DNA of 64,000 nt from Vreelandella halophila. Its GTDB lineage: Bacteria; Pseudomonadota; Gammaproteobacteria; Pseudomonadales; Oleiphilaceae. The translations under genes were made by a program, and so were the position numbers. Location: positions 1-64,000 of the forward strand of contig NZ_WMEX01000007.1 in NCBI RefSeq assembly GCF_009856365.1, in the 5' to 3' direction. Below, one piece after another: positions 20,924 to 33,165 of the stretch (position 1 is the stretch's first letter; each line of letters opens with the position of its first letter). Below the pieces are notes generated by a model that saw only the letters and a list, made by a program, of their open reading frames with translations, was not told where the DNA came from and made no database searches.

Positions 20924-23029
20924 GTGGCACGTAAAACACCGATCAAAAGTTACCGCAATATCGGCATCTGCGCCCACGTGGACGCCGGTAAGACAACCGC
21001 AACCGAGCGGATCCTGTATTACACCGGTCGCAGCCACAAGATGGGTGAGACGCACGACGGTGCATCCACAACCGACTGGATGTCCCAGGAGCAGGAACGC
21101 GGGATTACCATTACCTCTGCGGCCGTAACCGCCTTCTGGCGTGGTATGGACCAGCAGTATAATGAGCACCGGATCAACATCATCGATACCCCCGGGCACG
21201 TTGATTTCACCATCGAGGTGGAGCGTTCCCTTCGGGTGCTCGACGGTGCTGTGGTGGTCTTCTGTGGCACCTCCGGCGTCGAGCCCCAGTCCGAGACGGT
21301 CTGGCGCCAGGCGGATAAGTATCACGTCCCGCGGCTGGTCTTCGTCAACAAGATGGACCGTGCCGGTGCGAACTTCTCCCGCGTCGTGGATCAGATCCGC
21401 GAGCGGCTGGGTTCCAGTACAGTACCGATTCAGCTGCCGATCGGCGCCGAGGACAACTTCCAGGGCGTGATCGACCTCATGCGGATGAAGGCGATCTACT
21501 GGAATGAAGCCGACCAGGGGATGACCTACGAACAGACCGAGATCCCGGACGAGCTCAAGGAAGAAGCAGAGGCCGCGCGTGAGGCCATGGTTGAGGCGGC
21601 TGCCGAGGCCAATGAAGAGCTCATGGAGACCTATCTCGAGAAGGGTGAGCTCAGCGATGACGAGATCAAGAAGGGTCTGCGTACGCGCTGTCTCGAGAAT
21701 GACATCGTGCTTGCGACGTGCGGTTCGGCATTTAAGAACAAGGGCATACAGGCGCTGCTCGACAACGTTCTGGAATTCCTGCCGGCACCGGATGAGGTCA
21801 GGGCGATTACAGGCGTGGTCGATGACGACGGCACAGAGGAAACGCGTTCGGCCGACGACGATGCGCCGTTTGCGGCACTGGCGTTCAAGATCGCGACCGA
21901 CCCGTTCATGGGCACGCTGACGTTCTTCCGTGTCTACTCCGGCAAGCTGGAAACCGGCACTGCCATCTACAACGCCAGCAAGCAGAAGAAAGAGCGTGTG
22001 GGCCGGATGGTCCAGATGCACGCCAATGACCGCGAAGAGATCAAGGAAGTGTTCTCCGGTGATATTGCGGCTGCCATTGGCCTCAAGAACATCACCACTG
22101 GTGACACGCTGTGCGATGAGAAGCACAAGATCGAACTTGAGCGCATGGAGTTCCCGGAGCCGGTTATCTCGGTTGCGGTTGAGCCCAAGTCCAAGGCTGA
22201 ACAGGAGAAGATGGGGACGGCTCTGGGCAAGCTGGCTCAGGAGGATCCGTCTTTCCGCGTCTATACCGACGAGGAGTCCGGTCAGACCATCATCTCCGGC
22301 ATGGGCGAGCTCCATCTCGACGTAATCGTCGACCGCCTCAAGCGCGAGTTCAAGGTCGAGGCGAACATCGGTAAGCCGCAGGTGGCCTACCGTGAGTGCA
22401 TCCGTAAGCCGGTCGAGGTCGAAGGCAAGTTCGTCCGCCAGTCCGGTGGTCGCGGTCAGTATGGCCACGTCTGGATCAAGCTGGAGCCGCTGCCTCTGGA
22501 TGACGAGGATTCCCCCACGTTCCTGTTTGAGAACAAGATCGTTGGTGGTGTGGTTCCCAAGGAATACGTTCCCGCCGTGCAGCAGGGTATCGAGCAGCAG
22601 ATGCAGACCGGTGTTCTCGCCGGCTATCCCATCCTCGGTGTCAAGGCGACCCTGTTTGATGGCTCGTATCACGATGTGGACTCCAACGAGATGGCGTTCA
22701 AGGTCGCCGGTTCCATGGCGATGAAGCAGGGTGCACTGGATGCATCGCCCGCGCTGCTTGAGCCCATCATGAAAGTTGAGGTTGTGACGCCCGAGGAGTT
22801 CATGGGGGACGTTGTAGGCGACCTGAACCGTCGCCGTGGTCTGGTCCAGGGCATGGAGGATACTCCGGCAGGCAAGGTGATCCGCGCCGAGGTACCGCTT
22901 TCCGAGATGTTCGGCTATGCGACGGACCTGCGTTCCGCGACCCAGGGGCGCGCCTCTTACGTGATGGAGTTCCACAATTACGGGGAAGCGCCGACCAGCA
23001 TCGCGCAAGAGATCATGAACAAGAACTGA
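20924..23029 (+). CDS. fusA: elongation factor G
   Basis: 701 residues, GTG start. It is the GTPase that drives translocation and, with RRF, ribosome recycling. G1 AHVDAGKTT is near residue 17, then DTPGH and NKMD; domains II-V follow, ending EIMNKN. It is the main str-operon fusA, close to the E. coli length (704). tuf copy 2 follows after 33 nt. Confidence 0.98.
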   Translation: MARKTPIKSYRNIGICAHVDAGKTTATERILYYTGRSHKMGETHDGASTTDWMSQEQERGITITSAAVTAFWRGMDQQYNEHRINIIDTPGHVDFTIEVERSLRVLDGAVVVFCGTSGVEPQSETVWRQADKYHVPRLVFVNKMDRAGANFSRVVDQIRERLGSSTVPIQLPIGAEDNFQGVIDLMRMKAIYWNEADQGMTYEQTEIPDELKEEAEAAREAMVEAAAEANEELMETYLEKGELSDDEIKKGLRTRCLENDIVLATCGSAFKNKGIQALLDNVLEFLPAPDEVRAITGVVDDDGTEETRSADDDAPFAALAFKIATDPFMGTLTFFRVYSGKLETGTAIYNASKQKKERVGRMVQMHANDREEIKEVFSGDIAAAIGLKNITTGDTLCDEKHKIELERMEFPEPVISVAVEPKSKAEQEKMGTALGKLAQEDPSFRVYTDEESGQTIISGMGELHLDVIVDRLKREFKVEANIGKPQVAYRECIRKPVEVEGKFVRQSGGRGQYGHVWIKLEPLPLDDEDSPTFLFENKIVGGVVPKEYVPAVQQGIEQQMQTGVLAGYPILGVKATLFDGSYHDVDSNEMAFKVAGSMAMKQGALDASPALLEPIMKVEVVTPEEFMGDVVGDLNRRRGLVQGMEDTPAGKVIRAEVPLSEMFGYATDLRSATQGRASYVMEFHNYGEAPTSIAQEIMNKN

Positions 23030-23062
23030 TTGAAACGACAGAACAGAGCGAAGAGGTGAATC

Positions 23063-24256
<1,194 letters not shown>

Positions 24257-24273
24257 TCGGTACCGCGCCCTGG

Positions 24274-24306
24274 AAAAAGGGGTTGCCGTCGCGCAGCCCC
24301 TTTTTT
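24274..24306 (+). terminator. intrinsic terminator after tuf copy 2
   Basis: AAAAAGGGGTTGC and GCAGCCCCTTTTTT (24274-24286 and 24293-24306) form a GC-rich stem ending in a T-run. It separates the str operon from the S10 promoter just downstream and may work in both directions. Confidence 0.88.
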
Positions 24307-24354
24307 GGTTTCAGGGTCCATCCCTGTAACGGATTCTCTGAAGCAGTCCGTAGG

Positions 24355-24383
24355 TTGACGCCGTCGCGCATGCGCCCTATAAT
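24355..24383 (+). promoter_or_regulatory. S10 operon promoter, near-consensus sigma-70
   Basis: TTGACG at 24355-24360, exactly 17 nt, then a perfect TATAAT at 24378-24383. A start site near 24390 would give a leader of only about 55 nt before rpsJ, much shorter than the 170-nt L4-responsive S10 leader of E. coli. Confidence 0.9.
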
Positions 24384-24445
24384 GCGCATCCTTTTTACGG
24401 GTCGGCTTATACGAGCTGCCAACAACGATTGGAGTTTGGTGCAAC

Positions 24446-24757
24446 ATGCAGAGCCAAAAAATCAGAATCCGGTTGAAGGCGTTTGATTACCGCCTGATCG
24501 ATCAGTCCACCCAGGAAATTGTCGATACGGCAAAGCGGACTGGTGCTCAGGTTCGGGGTCCTATTCCTCTGCCGACCCGGAAAGAGAAGTACACCATCCT
24601 GATCTCGCCGCACGTCAATAAGGACGCGCGTGATCAGTATGAGATCCGGACGCACAAGCGCCTTCTGGATATCGTTGAGCCTACCGAAAAGACAGTCGAT
24701 GCTCTGATGAAGCTCGATCTCGCCGCCGGAGTGGATGTGCAGATCAGCCTGGGTTAA
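24446..24757 (+). CDS. rpsJ: 30S ribosomal protein S10
   Basis: 103 residues starting [15 protein letters not shown]10 is a 30S head protein and, as NusE, a partner of NusB and NusG in antitermination. Length equals the E. coli protein. First gene of the S10 operon under a strong promoter. Confidence 0.98.
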   Translation: MQSQKIRIRLKAFDYRLIDQSTQEIVDTAKRTGAQVRGPIPLPTRKEKYTILISPHVNKDARDQYEIRTHKRLLDIVEPTEKTVDALMKLDLAAGVDVQISLG

Positions 24758-24835
24758 CCCTTTAGTTAACCCCTCAGAGTGTAACTGTCTTTCAGGCCAT
24801 AGAGGGTTGAAGCCCCGTACACTAAGAGGTGAACA

Positions 24836-25477
24836 ATGGCGATTGGTGTTGTCGGCCGCAAGGCCGGTATGACTCGTATTTTTACCGACGAGGGTAACTC
24901 CATCCCCGTCACGGTGATTCAGGTTGATGCCAACCGAATTACCGAAATCAAGACGCCCGAGCGGGACGGCTACCGCGCGGTTCAGGTAACGACCGGTACG
25001 CGCCGTGCGAACCGGATTACCAAGCCGGAAGCGGGCCATTTCGCAAAGAATGGCGTCGAAGCAGGGCGCAGTCTCTGGGAGTTCCGGCTGGAAGACCAGT
25101 CAGAGGACGGAGAGCTGCAGCCCGGTTCCGAGCTTGACGTTTCCCAGTTTGAGAATGGTCAGTCGATTGATGTGACCGGCCAGTCCAAGGGCAAGGGCTT
25201 CTCTGGTACCGTCAAGCGCTGGAACTTCTCCACCCAGGACAAGACCCACGGTAACTCTCTCGCGCACCGCGCACCTGGCTCTATTGGTCAGTGCCAGTCT
25301 CCGGGCCGTGTATTCAAGGGCAAGAAGATGTCCGGTCAAATGGGTAATGCGCGCGTGACCAGTCAGAACATCGAGATCGTGCGTGTTGATGCCGAGCGGA
25401 ATCTGCTGCTGGTTAAAGGGCCCGTCCCTGGCGCCAATGGCGGGGACCTGATCATCAAGCCCGCAGTGAAAGCCTAA
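24836..25477 (+). CDS. rplC: 50S ribosomal protein L3
   Basis: 213 residues. One of the earliest 50S assembly proteins, reaching the peptidyl-transferase centre. Signature near [20 protein letters not shown] is intact; the Gln in the GQ(C)QS loop region is the usual methylation target of PrmB-type enzymes. AAGAGGTG upstream of ATG. Confidence 0.97.
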   Translation: MAIGVVGRKAGMTRIFTDEGNSIPVTVIQVDANRITEIKTPERDGYRAVQVTTGTRRANRITKPEAGHFAKNGVEAGRSLWEFRLEDQSEDGELQPGSELDVSQFENGQSIDVTGQSKGKGFSGTVKRWNFSTQDKTHGNSLAHRAPGSIGQCQSPGRVFKGKKMSGQMGNARVTSQNIEIVRVDAERNLLLVKGPVPGANGGDLIIKPAVKA

Positions 25478-25488
25478 GGGGTGGCGTG

Positions 25489-26097
25489 ATGGAATTGACA
25501 GTGACAGGAAGCGGTAACGGTGTTCAGGTATCGGATGCCGCTTTTGGTAAAGAATTCAACGAATCGCTGGTGCACCAGGTCGTAACCGCCTACCTGGCGG
25601 CCGGCCGTCAGGGCAGCGTCAAGCAGAAGACGCGTTCTGAGGTCAGCGGCGGCGGTAAAAAGCCCTGGCGACAGAAGGGCACTGGCCGTGCCCGTGCCGG
25701 TACCATTCGCAGCCCAATCTGGCGCGGTGGCGGCACAACTTTCGCGGCGCGCCCGCGCGACTATTCGCAGAAGGTGAATCGGAAGATGTATCGTGGCGCG
25801 CTGCGCTCGATTCTCTCCGAGCTTGTGCGCCAGGAGCGTCTCGTGGTTGTGGACTCCATTACCCCTGATCAGCCGCGTACCAAGGTGTTCAACGCCAAGC
25901 TCCAGGAGTTGGGTGTTCAGCAGGACGCGTTGATTGTTTCTGACTCCGTTGAGCGGAATCTCGAGTTGGCATCGCGCAATATCCCGAACGTGGCGGTTTC
26001 CGATGTCCGGGGCGTGGATCCGGTGAGTCTCGTAGCGCACAACCACGTCGTGGTTACAGTGGATGCGCTCAAGAAGTTTGAGGAGATGCTGGGATGA
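25489..26097 (+). CDS. rplD: 50S ribosomal protein L4
   Basis: 202 residues from ATG 25489; a GTG one codon earlier is possible but sits too close to AAGGGGTG. L4 lines the exit tunnel and in E. coli autoregulates this operon. The tunnel loop ([19 protein letters not shown]) is conserved. Its stop overlaps the rplW start (ATGA). Confidence 0.97.
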   Translation: MELTVTGSGNGVQVSDAAFGKEFNESLVHQVVTAYLAAGRQGSVKQKTRSEVSGGGKKPWRQKGTGRARAGTIRSPIWRGGGTTFAARPRDYSQKVNRKMYRGALRSILSELVRQERLVVVDSITPDQPRTKVFNAKLQELGVQQDALIVSDSVERNLELASRNIPNVAVSDVRGVDPVSLVAHNHVVVTVDALKKFEEMLG

Positions 26098-26387
26098 ATC
26101 AGGAGCGAATTTACAAGGTTCTGCTCGGCCCGCTGGTCTCTGAGAAGGCGACCATGGTTGGTGATCAGGGCCAGGTCGTGTTCAAGGTGGCTCCTGATGC
26201 GACCAAGCCTGAGATCCGCAAGGCGGTGGAGCAGCTGTTCAATGTGGACGTAACCAAAGTCCAGGTGAGCAACCGCAAGGGTAAGAACAAGCGCACAATC
26301 CATGGCATGGGTAAGCGTGACGATCTTCGGAAGGCGTATGTGCGCCTGGCTGATGGTCAGGATATTGACTTCATGGACGTGGAATAG
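26094..26387 (+). CDS. rplW: 50S ribosomal protein L23
   Basis: 97 residues. L23 sits at the tunnel exit and docks trigger factor and SRP. Begins [19 protein letters not shown]; the basic loop [18 protein letters not shown] is typical. Start overlaps rplD by 4 nt, so it is translationally coupled. Confidence 0.97.
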   Translation: MNQERIYKVLLGPLVSEKATMVGDQGQVVFKVAPDATKPEIRKAVEQLFNVDVTKVQVSNRKGKNKRTIHGMGKRDDLRKAYVRLADGQDIDFMDVE

Positions 26388-26404
26388 GTTGAGGGGTTAC
26401 AGAC

Positions 26405-27235
26405 ATGTCGATTGAGAAAACCAAACCGACGTCACCCGGTCGTCGCCACCTCATCAAGGTCCGTAATCCTGACCTTCACGGGGGTGCACCCTACGCGCCA
26501 CTGGTGACCAAGCTCAGCAAGACGGGTGGCCGGAACAACAATGGCCGGATCACGTCCCGTCATATCGGTGGTGGCCACAAGCGCCATTACCGCCATATTG
26601 ATTTCAAGCGCAACAAGGATGGTATTCCCGGCCAGGTAGAGCGTCTGGAGTACGATCCGAACCGTTCCGCCCATATTGCGCTGGTCAAGTACCAGGATGG
26701 GGAGCGTCGTTACATTATCGCGCCCAAGGGGCTCAAGCAGGGCGACAAGGTTCAGTCAGGGATCGATGCACCGATCCGGGCCGGCAGTACCCTGCCCCTG
26801 CGTAACATCCCTCTGGGTTCGGTGATCCATTGCATTGAGCTCAAACCCGGAAAGGGTGCCCAGATCGCGCGAAGCGCCGGTTCGTCGGTCCAGCTGGTCG
26901 CGCGTGAAGGCAACTACGCAACCATTCGGCTGCGTTCGGGTGAGATGCGCAAGGTGCCGGCTGATTGCCGTGCGACGCTGGGGGAGGTTTCCAACAGCGA
27001 GCACAGTCTCAAACAGTCCGGCAAAGCGGGTGCAACACGTTGGCGTGGCAAGCGGCCAACAGTACGCGGTGTTGCTATGAACCCAATTGACCATCCGCAT
27101 GGCGGTGGTGAAGGGCGTACCTCTGGCGGGCGTCACCCGGTTACACCCTGGGGGATTCCGACCAAAGGACATAAGACTCGTAAGAACAAGCGTACTGACA
27201 AGATGATCGTACGTCGTCGTTCGGCCAAGAAATAA
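26405..27235 (+). CDS. rplB: 50S ribosomal protein L2
   Basis: 276 residues. Highly conserved 50S protein near the peptidyl-transferase centre. The C-terminal [17 protein letters not shown] block with the essential His is present, as is the basic N-terminal [17 protein letters not shown] region. Length matches the family (about 274). Confidence 0.98.
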   Translation: MSIEKTKPTSPGRRHLIKVRNPDLHGGAPYAPLVTKLSKTGGRNNNGRITSRHIGGGHKRHYRHIDFKRNKDGIPGQVERLEYDPNRSAHIALVKYQDGERRYIIAPKGLKQGDKVQSGIDAPIRAGSTLPLRNIPLGSVIHCIELKPGKGAQIARSAGSSVQLVAREGNYATIRLRSGEMRKVPADCRATLGEVSNSEHSLKQSGKAGATRWRGKRPTVRGVAMNPIDHPHGGGEGRTSGGRHPVTPWGIPTKGHKTRKNKRTDKMIVRRRSAKK

Positions 27236-27253
27236 CGTTTAGGGGAAGAAGCT

Positions 27254-27532
27254 GTGCCACGTTCTCTGAAGAAAGGTCCTTTTATAGACCTGCATCTGCT
27301 GAAGAAGGTTGAGGCAGCTCTGGAAAACAACAGCCGTAAGCCGATCAAAACCTGGTCGCGCCGCTCCACGGTGTTTCCGGAGATGGTAGGGCTGACCATT
27401 GCAGTGCATAACGGCCGGCAGCATGTGCCGGTCATGATCACTGAGGAAATGGTTGGTCATAAACTTGGCGAGTTTGCCGCGACACGCACGTTCCGCGGGC
27501 ATGCTGCCGACAAGAAAGCGAAGAAACGCTGA
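27254..27532 (+). CDS. rpsS: 30S ribosomal protein S19
   Basis: 92 residues, GTG start after AGGGGAAGAA. S19 binds the 30S head with S13. [20 protein letters not shown] and the C-terminal [12 protein letters not shown] are diagnostic. Confidence 0.98.
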   Translation: MPRSLKKGPFIDLHLLKKVEAALENNSRKPIKTWSRRSTVFPEMVGLTIAVHNGRQHVPVMITEEMVGHKLGEFAATRTFRGHAADKKAKKR

Positions 27533-27550
27533 TTCTGAGGGGATTAAACG

Positions 27551-27883
27551 ATGGAAGTAGCGGCTAAAACGAAAGGCGCTCGACTCTCGGCTCAGAAGGC
27601 TCGCCTTGTCGCAGACATGGTTCGTGGGAAGAGTGTCGAGGAAGCGCTGAATACACTGGCGTTCACACCGAAGAAAGCGGCCGGGATCATTCGCAAGACC
27701 CTCGAGTCTGCGATTGCCAACGCCGAGCATAACGAAGGCCTGGACGTGGATGAGTTGCGGCTTGCAACCATCTGTGTGGACGAGGGGCCGACGCTGAAGC
27801 GGATCCAGGCACGGGCCAAAGGCCGTGCAGACCGGATCCTGAAGCGCACGTGCCACATCACCGTCAAGGTTTCGGACGAGTAG
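27551..27883 (+). CDS. rplV: 50S ribosomal protein L22
   Basis: 110 residues, same as E. coli. Its beta-hairpin lines the exit tunnel near the macrolide site. The C-terminal [19 protein letters not shown] is characteristic. Confidence 0.98.
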   Translation: MEVAAKTKGARLSAQKARLVADMVRGKSVEEALNTLAFTPKKAAGIIRKTLESAIANAEHNEGLDVDELRLATICVDEGPTLKRIQARAKGRADRILKRTCHITVKVSDE

Positions 27884-27893
27884 GAGATACCCG

Positions 27894-28580
27894 ATGGGTC
27901 ATAAAGTACATCCAACCGGTATCAGGCTTGGCGTTGTCAAAGAGCACAACTCGGTCTGGTATGCGGAGAAAGGGGCTTACGCCCAGAACCTGTTGAAGGA
28001 TATCGAGGTCCGCGAATTTCTCAATCGCCGGCTCGAGAAGGCCTCGGTCAGCCGGATTCTGATTGAGCGTCCCGCGCAGAACGCTCGGATTACGATCCAT
28101 ACCGCCCGTCCGGGGATTGTGATCGGCAAGAAGGGTGAGGACGTGGATAAGCTCCGAAAGGAGCTGACCGACATGATGGGCGTGCCCGTGCACGTCAACA
28201 TTGAGGAAATCCGCAAGCCTGATCTCGACGCCAAGCTGGCTGCCCAGAGCGTGGCGAACCAGCTGGAGCGCCGCGTGATGTTCCGGCGCGCCCTCAAGCG
28301 GGCCGTACAGAATGCTATGCGCCAGGGCGCCAAAGGAATCCGGATCCAGGCGAGTGGCCGCCTCGGCGGTGCCGAGATTGCACGTACCGAGTGGTACCGG
28401 GAAGGTCGCGTACCGCTGCACACGCTGCGTGCGGACATCGACTACGCGCATTACGAGGCCCACACCACCTACGGGATCATCGGCGTGAAAGTCTGGATCT
28501 TCAAGGGTGAAATCCTGGGCGGTCTTGAGCAGGTACGGGCTGAAAAAGAAGCCGCTGCTCAGAAGAAAGCTCAGAAGTAA
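27894..28580 (+). CDS. rpsC: 30S ribosomal protein S3
   Basis: 228 residues. S3 forms part of the mRNA entry helicase with S4 and S5. [14 protein letters not shown] opens the protein, a KH domain carries [15 protein letters not shown], and the C-terminal domain has [21 protein letters not shown] in conserved form (key residues only: [10 protein letters not shown]). Confidence 0.98.
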   Translation: MGHKVHPTGIRLGVVKEHNSVWYAEKGAYAQNLLKDIEVREFLNRRLEKASVSRILIERPAQNARITIHTARPGIVIGKKGEDVDKLRKELTDMMGVPVHVNIEEIRKPDLDAKLAAQSVANQLERRVMFRRALKRAVQNAMRQGAKGIRIQASGRLGGAEIARTEWYREGRVPLHTLRADIDYAHYEAHTTYGIIGVKVWIFKGEILGGLEQVRAEKEAAAQKKAQK

Positions 28581-28592
28581 GGGGGTCTCCAA

Positions 28593-29006
28593 ATGCTGCA
28601 ACCGAAACGAACCAAGTTCCGCAAGGTACAGAAAGGCCGCAATCGCGGCATGGCCCATACAGGCAACAAGGTCAGCTTTGGTGAGTACGGTCTCAAGGCG
28701 ACCGGTCGTGGGCGTGTCACCGCACGCCAGATCGAGGCGGCCCGTCGGACCATGACCCGCCGGATCAAGCGTGGCGGCAAAATCTGGATCCGTGTGTTCC
28801 CGGACAAGCCGATTACCGAGAAGCCCCTTGAGGTCCGCATGGGCAAGGGCAAGGGCGCCGTCGAGTACTGGGTTGCTGAAATCCAGCCCGGGAAGATGCT
28901 GTATGAGATGGAAGGGGTGGCAGAAGACGTGGCGCGTGACGCATTCAATCTGGCCGCGGCCAAACTGCCGGTACCGACCACCTTTGTGAACAGGACGGTA
29001 ATGTGA
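28593..29006 (+). CDS. rplP: 50S ribosomal protein L16
   Basis: 137 residues. L16 organises the A-site region of the 50[20 protein letters not shown] and [13 protein letters not shown] are family marks. Its TGA overlaps the next ATG (TGATG), coupling translation to rpmC. Confidence 0.98.
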   Translation: MLQPKRTKFRKVQKGRNRGMAHTGNKVSFGEYGLKATGRGRVTARQIEAARRTMTRRIKRGGKIWIRVFPDKPITEKPLEVRMGKGKGAVEYWVAEIQPGKMLYEMEGVAEDVARDAFNLAAAKLPVPTTFVNRTVM

Positions 29007-29197
29007 TGAAAGCAACAGAATTGCGTGACAAATCGGCAGAGGAACTGAACCAGGAGCTGATGCGGCTGTTCAAGGAACAGTTCAATCTCCGGATGCGCAA
29101 AGCGACAGGTCAGCTGAATCAGTCCCACTTGCTGCGTCAGACCAGGCGCGATATTGCGCGTGTTAAAACCGTTATGACTGAGAAAGCAGGTGACTGA
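29006..29197 (+). CDS. rpmC: 50S ribosomal protein L29
   Basis: 63 residues from ATG 29006, which shares a base with the rplP stop and gives the same start as E. coli L29 (MKA-ELR-KS). Two-helix protein at the tunnel exit. [20 protein letters not shown] is characteristic. Confidence 0.97.
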   Translation: MKATELRDKSAEELNQELMRLFKEQFNLRMRKATGQLNQSHLLRQTRRDIARVKTVMTEKAGD

Positions 29198-29198
29198 T

Positions 29199-29465
29199 AT
29201 GGCTAATGCAAGTGAAAACGCCAGGACGCTCAACGGCCGCGTGGTCAGCGACAAGATGCAGAAGACGATCGTCGTTATGGTTGAGCGCCGGGAAAAGCAT
29301 CCGCTCTACGGCAAGTACGTGAAGCGCTCGACGCGTATCAAGGCTCACGACGAAGACAACCAGTGCAGTGTCGGTGATTTTGTAACCATCGCCGAAAGCC
29401 GTCCGCTAGCGCGGAACAAGGCTTGGACACTGGTGAACGTGGTTGAGCACGCGTCGAAGGTGTAA
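29199..29465 (+). CDS. rpsQ: 30S ribosomal protein S17
   Basis: 88 residues from ATG 29199, two bases past the rpmC stop; a GTG three codons upstream (giving MTDM) is an alternative that resembles the E. coli N-terminus. Primary rRNA binder with OB fold; [20 protein letters not shown] and [11 protein letters not shown] are diagnostic. Last gene of the S10 operon. Confidence 0.96.
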   Translation: MANASENARTLNGRVVSDKMQKTIVVMVERREKHPLYGKYVKRSTRIKAHDEDNQCSVGDFVTIAESRPLARNKAWTLVNVVEHASKV

Positions 29466-29523
29466 GGCGCCAGGACACTGGTTCTTGTCGTAAAGACGAA
29501 GTGGTTTCTAGTGGAGACTAACC

Positions 29524-29892
29524 ATGATTCAGACGCAAACCGTACTTGACGTAGCCGATAACAGCGGCGCCCGTCAGGTCATGTGTATCAAGGTCCTGGG
29601 TGGCTCGCACCGGCGCTATGCAAGGGTCGGGGATATCATCAAGGTATCCGTCAAGGAGGCGATCCCCAGGGGCCGTGTCAAGAAGGGTCAGGTGCTCAAG
29701 GCAGTTGTGGTCCGGACCAAGAGTGGTATCCGGCGCCAGGACGGGTCCCTGATCCGGTTCGACGGCAATGCGGCGGTCCTGCTTAACCCGCAGGAAGCGC
29801 CGGTAGGCACCCGAATTTTTGGCCCGGTGACTCGCGAACTTCGGAATGAGAAATTCATGAAGATCATTTCGCTGGCACCCGAGGTTTTGTAG
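29524..29892 (+). CDS. rplN: 50S ribosomal protein L14
   Basis: 122 residues. Forms intersubunit bridges and binds Rsf[21 protein letters not shown] is diagnostic. It opens the spc operon after a 58-nt gap in which no convincing promoter was found, so transcription may run on from the S10 operon. Confidence 0.98.
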   Translation: MIQTQTVLDVADNSGARQVMCIKVLGGSHRRYARVGDIIKVSVKEAIPRGRVKKGQVLKAVVVRTKSGIRRQDGSLIRFDGNAAVLLNPQEAPVGTRIFGPVTRELRNEKFMKIISLAPEVL

Positions 29893-29908
29893 GAACAAGA
29901 GGCCGGTT

Positions 29909-30232
29909 ATGAACAAGATCAAGCGAGATGACGAAGTGGTGGTCACCACGGGGAAAGACCGTAACAAGCGTGGCAAGGTGCTGCGGATTGTTGATGGTGG
30001 TGAACGGGTCGTTGTGTCCGGGATCAATATGGTCAAGAAGCACACGCGCCCGAATCCCATGGCGGGAACCCAGGGCGGCATCATCGAAAAGGAAGCTCCG
30101 ATTCATATTTCGAACGTGGCCATCTATAACCCGCAGCAGGCCAAGGCTGATCGTGTCGGGTTTCAGGTGAAGGAAGACGGCACCAAGGTGCGCATCTTCC
30201 GGTCCACGCAAGAAGTGATCGATAACCAGTAA
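29909..30232 (+). CDS. rplX: 50S ribosomal protein L24
   Basis: 107 residues. Assembly initiator with a KOW motif ([18 protein letters not shown]). C-terminal [15 protein letters not shown] is typical. Length is near E. coli (104). Confidence 0.97.
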   Translation: MNKIKRDDEVVVTTGKDRNKRGKVLRIVDGGERVVVSGINMVKKHTRPNPMAGTQGGIIEKEAPIHISNVAIYNPQQAKADRVGFQVKEDGTKVRIFRSTQEVIDNQ

Positions 30233-30247
30233 GCGGCGGTGGTTACG

Positions 30248-30787
30248 ATGTCCAACATGAGAGACGTGTACAAAGAACAGGTGATCCCGGCGCTGAACGA
30301 GCAGTTCGGGTATGCGAACCCGATGCAGGTGCCGCGGATTGAAAAGATCACCCTGAATATGGGCGTTGGCGAGGCTGTAGGCGACAAGAAGCAGCTCGAT
30401 AACGCTGTCGCTGACCTGCAGATGCTGTCGGGTCAGAAGCCGGTGATCACCAAGGCGCGGAAGTCCGTTGCAGGCTTCAAGATCCGGGAAGGCTTCCCGA
30501 TCGGCTGTAAGGTGACCCTGCGTGGTGAGCGGATGTGGGATTTCTTTGATCGCCTGGTGCAGATCGCGATTCCGCGGATCCGTGATTTCCGTGGCCTGAG
30601 TCCCAAGTCCTTCGACGGGCGCGGCAATTACAGCATGGGCGTGCGGGAACAGATCATTTTCCCGGAAATTGAGTACGACAAGGTCGACAAGGTCCGTGGC
30701 CTCGATATCACCATCAGCACGTCCGCTGAGAGTGATGAGGAAGGGCGTGCTCTGCTTTCGGCATTCAATTTTCCGTTCAAACAGTAA
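30248..30787 (+). CDS. rplE: 50S ribosomal protein L5
   Basis: 179 residues from ATG 30248; a GTG three codons upstream lies inside the likely Shine-Dalgarno GGTGG. Length then equals E. coli L5. Binds 5S rRNA with L18. The [11 protein letters not shown] and [20 protein letters not shown] blocks are intact. In E. coli the S8 translational operator is at this start. Confidence 0.97.
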   Translation: MSNMRDVYKEQVIPALNEQFGYANPMQVPRIEKITLNMGVGEAVGDKKQLDNAVADLQMLSGQKPVITKARKSVAGFKIREGFPIGCKVTLRGERMWDFFDRLVQIAIPRIRDFRGLSPKSFDGRGNYSMGVREQIIFPEIEYDKVDKVRGLDITISTSAESDEEGRALLSAFNFPFKQ

Positions 30788-30796
30788 GGATCGGAC

Positions 30797-31102
30797 ATGG
30801 CCAAAATCGGCATGAAAGAGCGCGAACGCAACAGGGAACGCCTGGTCGCCAAATACGGCGAAAAGCGTGAGCGCCTTAAAAAAATGAGTAAGGATCCGAA
30901 TCTGAGCGACGAAGAACGCTGGGAAGCGCAGATGCAGCTGCAGAAGCTGCCGCGTAACTCCAGCCCGGTGCGTCTTCGCAATCGTTGCCAGGTAACCGGG
31001 CGCCCGCATGGTGTCCTCAGGAAATTCCAGCTTTCGCGCATCAAGCTGCGTGAAACCGGAATGCGCGGAGAGGTTCCGGGGCTGCGCAAGGCCAGCTGGT
31101 AA
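30797..31102 (+). CDS. rpsN: 30S ribosomal protein S14 (zinc-independent type)
   Basis: 101 residues, the long form. There is only one Cys in the usual zinc-knuckle region ([12 protein letters not shown]), so it is the C-minus type that does not need zinc. [20 protein letters not shown] opens the protein. Confidence 0.97.
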   Translation: MAKIGMKERERNRERLVAKYGEKRERLKKMSKDPNLSDEERWEAQMQLQKLPRNSSPVRLRNRCQVTGRPHGVLRKFQLSRIKLRETGMRGEVPGLRKASW

Positions 31103-31166
31103 CCCGCGCGTTGGTAAGCAACAGCATTGTTGCTGCACAACTGAAACGATCAGGAGTCTCATACGA

Positions 31167-31559
31167 ATGAGCATGCAAGATCCGTTGGCGGACATGTTCA
31201 CGCGCATCCGTAACGGCCAGATGGCCGAGAAGGTGAGTGTGGAAATGCCGTCCTCCAAGATGAAACAGTCCGTTGCCACGGTCCTGCGGGACGAAGGCTT
31301 CATCGAGGACTTCAGCGTTGAGGGCGATAAGAAGCCCCGGCTGACCATCAATCTGCGTTATTTCGAAGGCAAGCCCGTCATTGAGAGCATCCAGCGGGCG
31401 AGTCGCCCTGGTCTGCGCCAGTATCGCGGCAACAGCGAACTGCCGCGCGTGGCCAATGGTCTGGGCGTCGCCATCGTCTCCACGTCGAAGGGCGTGATGA
31501 CAGACAGCGCCGCCCGCAAGGCCGGCATTGGTGGCGAAATTATCTGCACCGTATTCTAG
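31167..31559 (+). CDS. rpsH: 30S ribosomal protein S8
   Basis: 130 residues from ATG 31167 with CAGGAG 10 nt upstream; it begins [18 protein letters not shown], matching E. coli. Longer in-frame readings overlap rpsN and are not S8-like. S8 is the spc-operon autorepressor in E. coli. The C-terminal [20 protein letters not shown] is conserved. Confidence 0.98.
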   Translation: MSMQDPLADMFTRIRNGQMAEKVSVEMPSSKMKQSVATVLRDEGFIEDFSVEGDKKPRLTINLRYFEGKPVIESIQRASRPGLRQYRGNSELPRVANGLGVAIVSTSKGVMTDSAARKAGIGGEIICTVF

Positions 31560-31567
31560 GAGGAGTC

Positions 31568-32101
31568 ATGTCCAGGGTTGCGAGTAATCCTGTCGTGCTG
31601 CCATCCGGTGTCGAGGTGAATTTCAACGGTCAGGACGTTGAAGTGAAGGGTGCCAAGGGTACGCTTCAGCACAGCATTCACCCGAGTGTCGAAGTGACGC
31701 AGGACGACGATAAGCTGCGGTTCGCGCCGCGTAACAATGCGAAGAAAAGCCGTGCACTGGCCGGTACCACCCGGGCACTCCTGAACAACATGGTTGTTGG
31801 TGTGACCAATGGCTTCGAGCGCAAGCTCGAAATCAATGGTGTCGGTTACCGGGCCCAGGCCCAGGGTGACAGCGTGAATCTTACGCTTGGCTTCAGCCAT
31901 CCGGTGGAATACAAGTTGCCGGAAGGCGTTACCGCTGAGTCCCCCAAGCCGACCGAACTGGTGCTCAAGGGCATCGATAAGCAGCGTGTCGGCCAGGCTG
32001 CAGCAGACATCAGGGCTTTCCGTCCGCCTGAGCCTTATAAGGGCAAGGGTGTCCGCTATGCGGATGAAACGGTAAGGCGTAAAGAGGCCAAGAAGAAATA
32101 G
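31568..32101 (+). CDS. rplF: 50S ribosomal protein L6
   Basis: 177 residues, as in E. coli. Two related domains near the sarcin-ricin loop; [19 protein letters not shown] and the C-terminal [14 protein letters not shown] are diagnostic. AGGAGG ribosome-binding site. Confidence 0.98.
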   Translation: MSRVASNPVVLPSGVEVNFNGQDVEVKGAKGTLQHSIHPSVEVTQDDDKLRFAPRNNAKKSRALAGTTRALLNNMVVGVTNGFERKLEINGVGYRAQAQGDSVNLTLGFSHPVEYKLPEGVTAESPKPTELVLKGIDKQRVGQAAADIRAFRPPEPYKGKGVRYADETVRRKEAKKK

Positions 32102-32110
32102 GGCAAACAG

Positions 32111-32461
32111 ATGAGCGCGAAGAAAGAATCCAGATTGCGTCGCGCACGTAAAGTGCGCATCAAGATCCGGGAACGTGGCTCCAACCGCCTCTGCGTCCAC
32201 CGTACACCGCGTCATATGTATGCTCAGGTGACTACGGCGGATGGCAGCCAGGTGCTGGCGGCCGCCTCCACACTGGACAAGGAGTTGCGCCAGGGTGCAA
32301 CCGGAAACGTGGACGCCGCACGCCAGGTTGGCGAGCTGATCGCGGAACGGGCGAAAAACGCGGGTATCGAAACGGTTGCATTCGACCGGTCCGGTTATCG
32401 CTACCACGGTCGCGTCAAAGCGCTTGCCGATGCGGCGCGTGAAGCCGGCCTGCAATTCTAA
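32111..32461 (+). CDS. rplR: 50S ribosomal protein L18
   Basis: 116 residues. 5S rRNA-binding protein; [15 protein letters not shown] and the C-terminal [25 protein letters not shown] are characteristic. Confidence 0.98.
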   Translation: MSAKKESRLRRARKVRIKIRERGSNRLCVHRTPRHMYAQVTTADGSQVLAAASTLDKELRQGATGNVDAARQVGELIAERAKNAGIETVAFDRSGYRYHGRVKALADAAREAGLQF

Positions 32462-32473
32462 GAGGTGGAGAAG

Positions 32474-32974
32474 ATGAGCGTGAATGAGCAGAACCAGCCC
32501 GAGCTTCAGGAGAAGCTGGTGCAGGTCAATCGGGTGGCCAAAGTGGTCAAGGGTGGCCGCCTTTTCGGTTTCACCGCCCTGACGGTTGTGGGTGATGGCA
32601 ATGGCCGGGTCGGTTACGGCCGCGGCAAGGCACGTGAGGTGCCGGTAGCGATCCAGAAGGCGATGGACTCCGCGCGTAAGAATATGGTGTCCGTGCCGTT
32701 GGATGGCGCTACGTTGCAGTACCCGGTCAAGGCTAACCATGGCGCCTCCAGGGTGTTCATGCAGCCGGCTTCCGAGGGTACCGGCATTATCGCCGGTGGC
32801 GCGATGCGTGCCGTTCTGGAAGTTGCCGGTGTACACAACGTATTGGCCAAGTGCTATGGCTCCACCAACCCGATCAACGTGGTACGGGCTACCGTTGAAG
32901 GCCTGAAAGCCATGCGGTCGCCGGAAGAAGTGGCGGCTAAGCGTGGTAAAACCGTGGAAGAGATCCTGGATTGA
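32474..32974 (+). CDS. rpsE: 30S ribosomal protein S5
   Basis: 166 residues from ATG 32474; the upstream GTG lies in the AAGAGGTGGAG ribosome-binding site. S5 contributes to mRNA entry and accuracy. [19 protein letters not shown] and [19 protein letters not shown] are conserved. Confidence 0.97.
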   Translation: MSVNEQNQPELQEKLVQVNRVAKVVKGGRLFGFTALTVVGDGNGRVGYGRGKAREVPVAIQKAMDSARKNMVSVPLDGATLQYPVKANHGASRVFMQPASEGTGIIAGGAMRAVLEVAGVHNVLAKCYGSTNPINVVRATVEGLKAMRSPEEVAAKRGKTVEEILD

Positions 32975-32978
32975 CGTT

Positions 32979-33164
32979 ATGGCTAACAAAACGATCAAGG
33001 TCACACTGACCCGCAGCCCCATCGGCGCACAGAAGAACCATAAACTCTGTGTCCGTGGACTGGGACTGCGCCGTCTCCACCATTCGGTGGAACTCGAGGA
33101 CACGCCCGCGGTCCGCGGGATGATCAACCGTGTCAATTACATGGTTCGGGTAGAGGAACAGTAA
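32979..33164 (+). CDS. rpmD: 50S ribosomal protein L30
   Basis: 61 residues from ATG 32979, four bases past rps[20 protein letters not shown] and the closing [12 protein letters not shown] are the L30 pattern; E. coli L30 is 59 residues. rplO begins 1 nt after its stop. Confidence 0.97.
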   Translation: MANKTIKVTLTRSPIGAQKNHKLCVRGLGLRRLHHSVELEDTPAVRGMINRVNYMVRVEEQ

Positions 33165-33165
33165 G

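Noticed and set aside
24836-24900. Possible riboswitch or long leader before rplC
   Set aside because: The 78-nt gap after rpsJ is an ordinary intercistronic spacer ending in a normal ribosome-binding site.
30239-30247. GTG start for rplE (and similar upstream GTGs for rplD, rpmC, rpsE)
   Set aside because: These GTGs lie within or too close to the Shine-Dalgarno; the next ATG gives the family's usual N-terminus.
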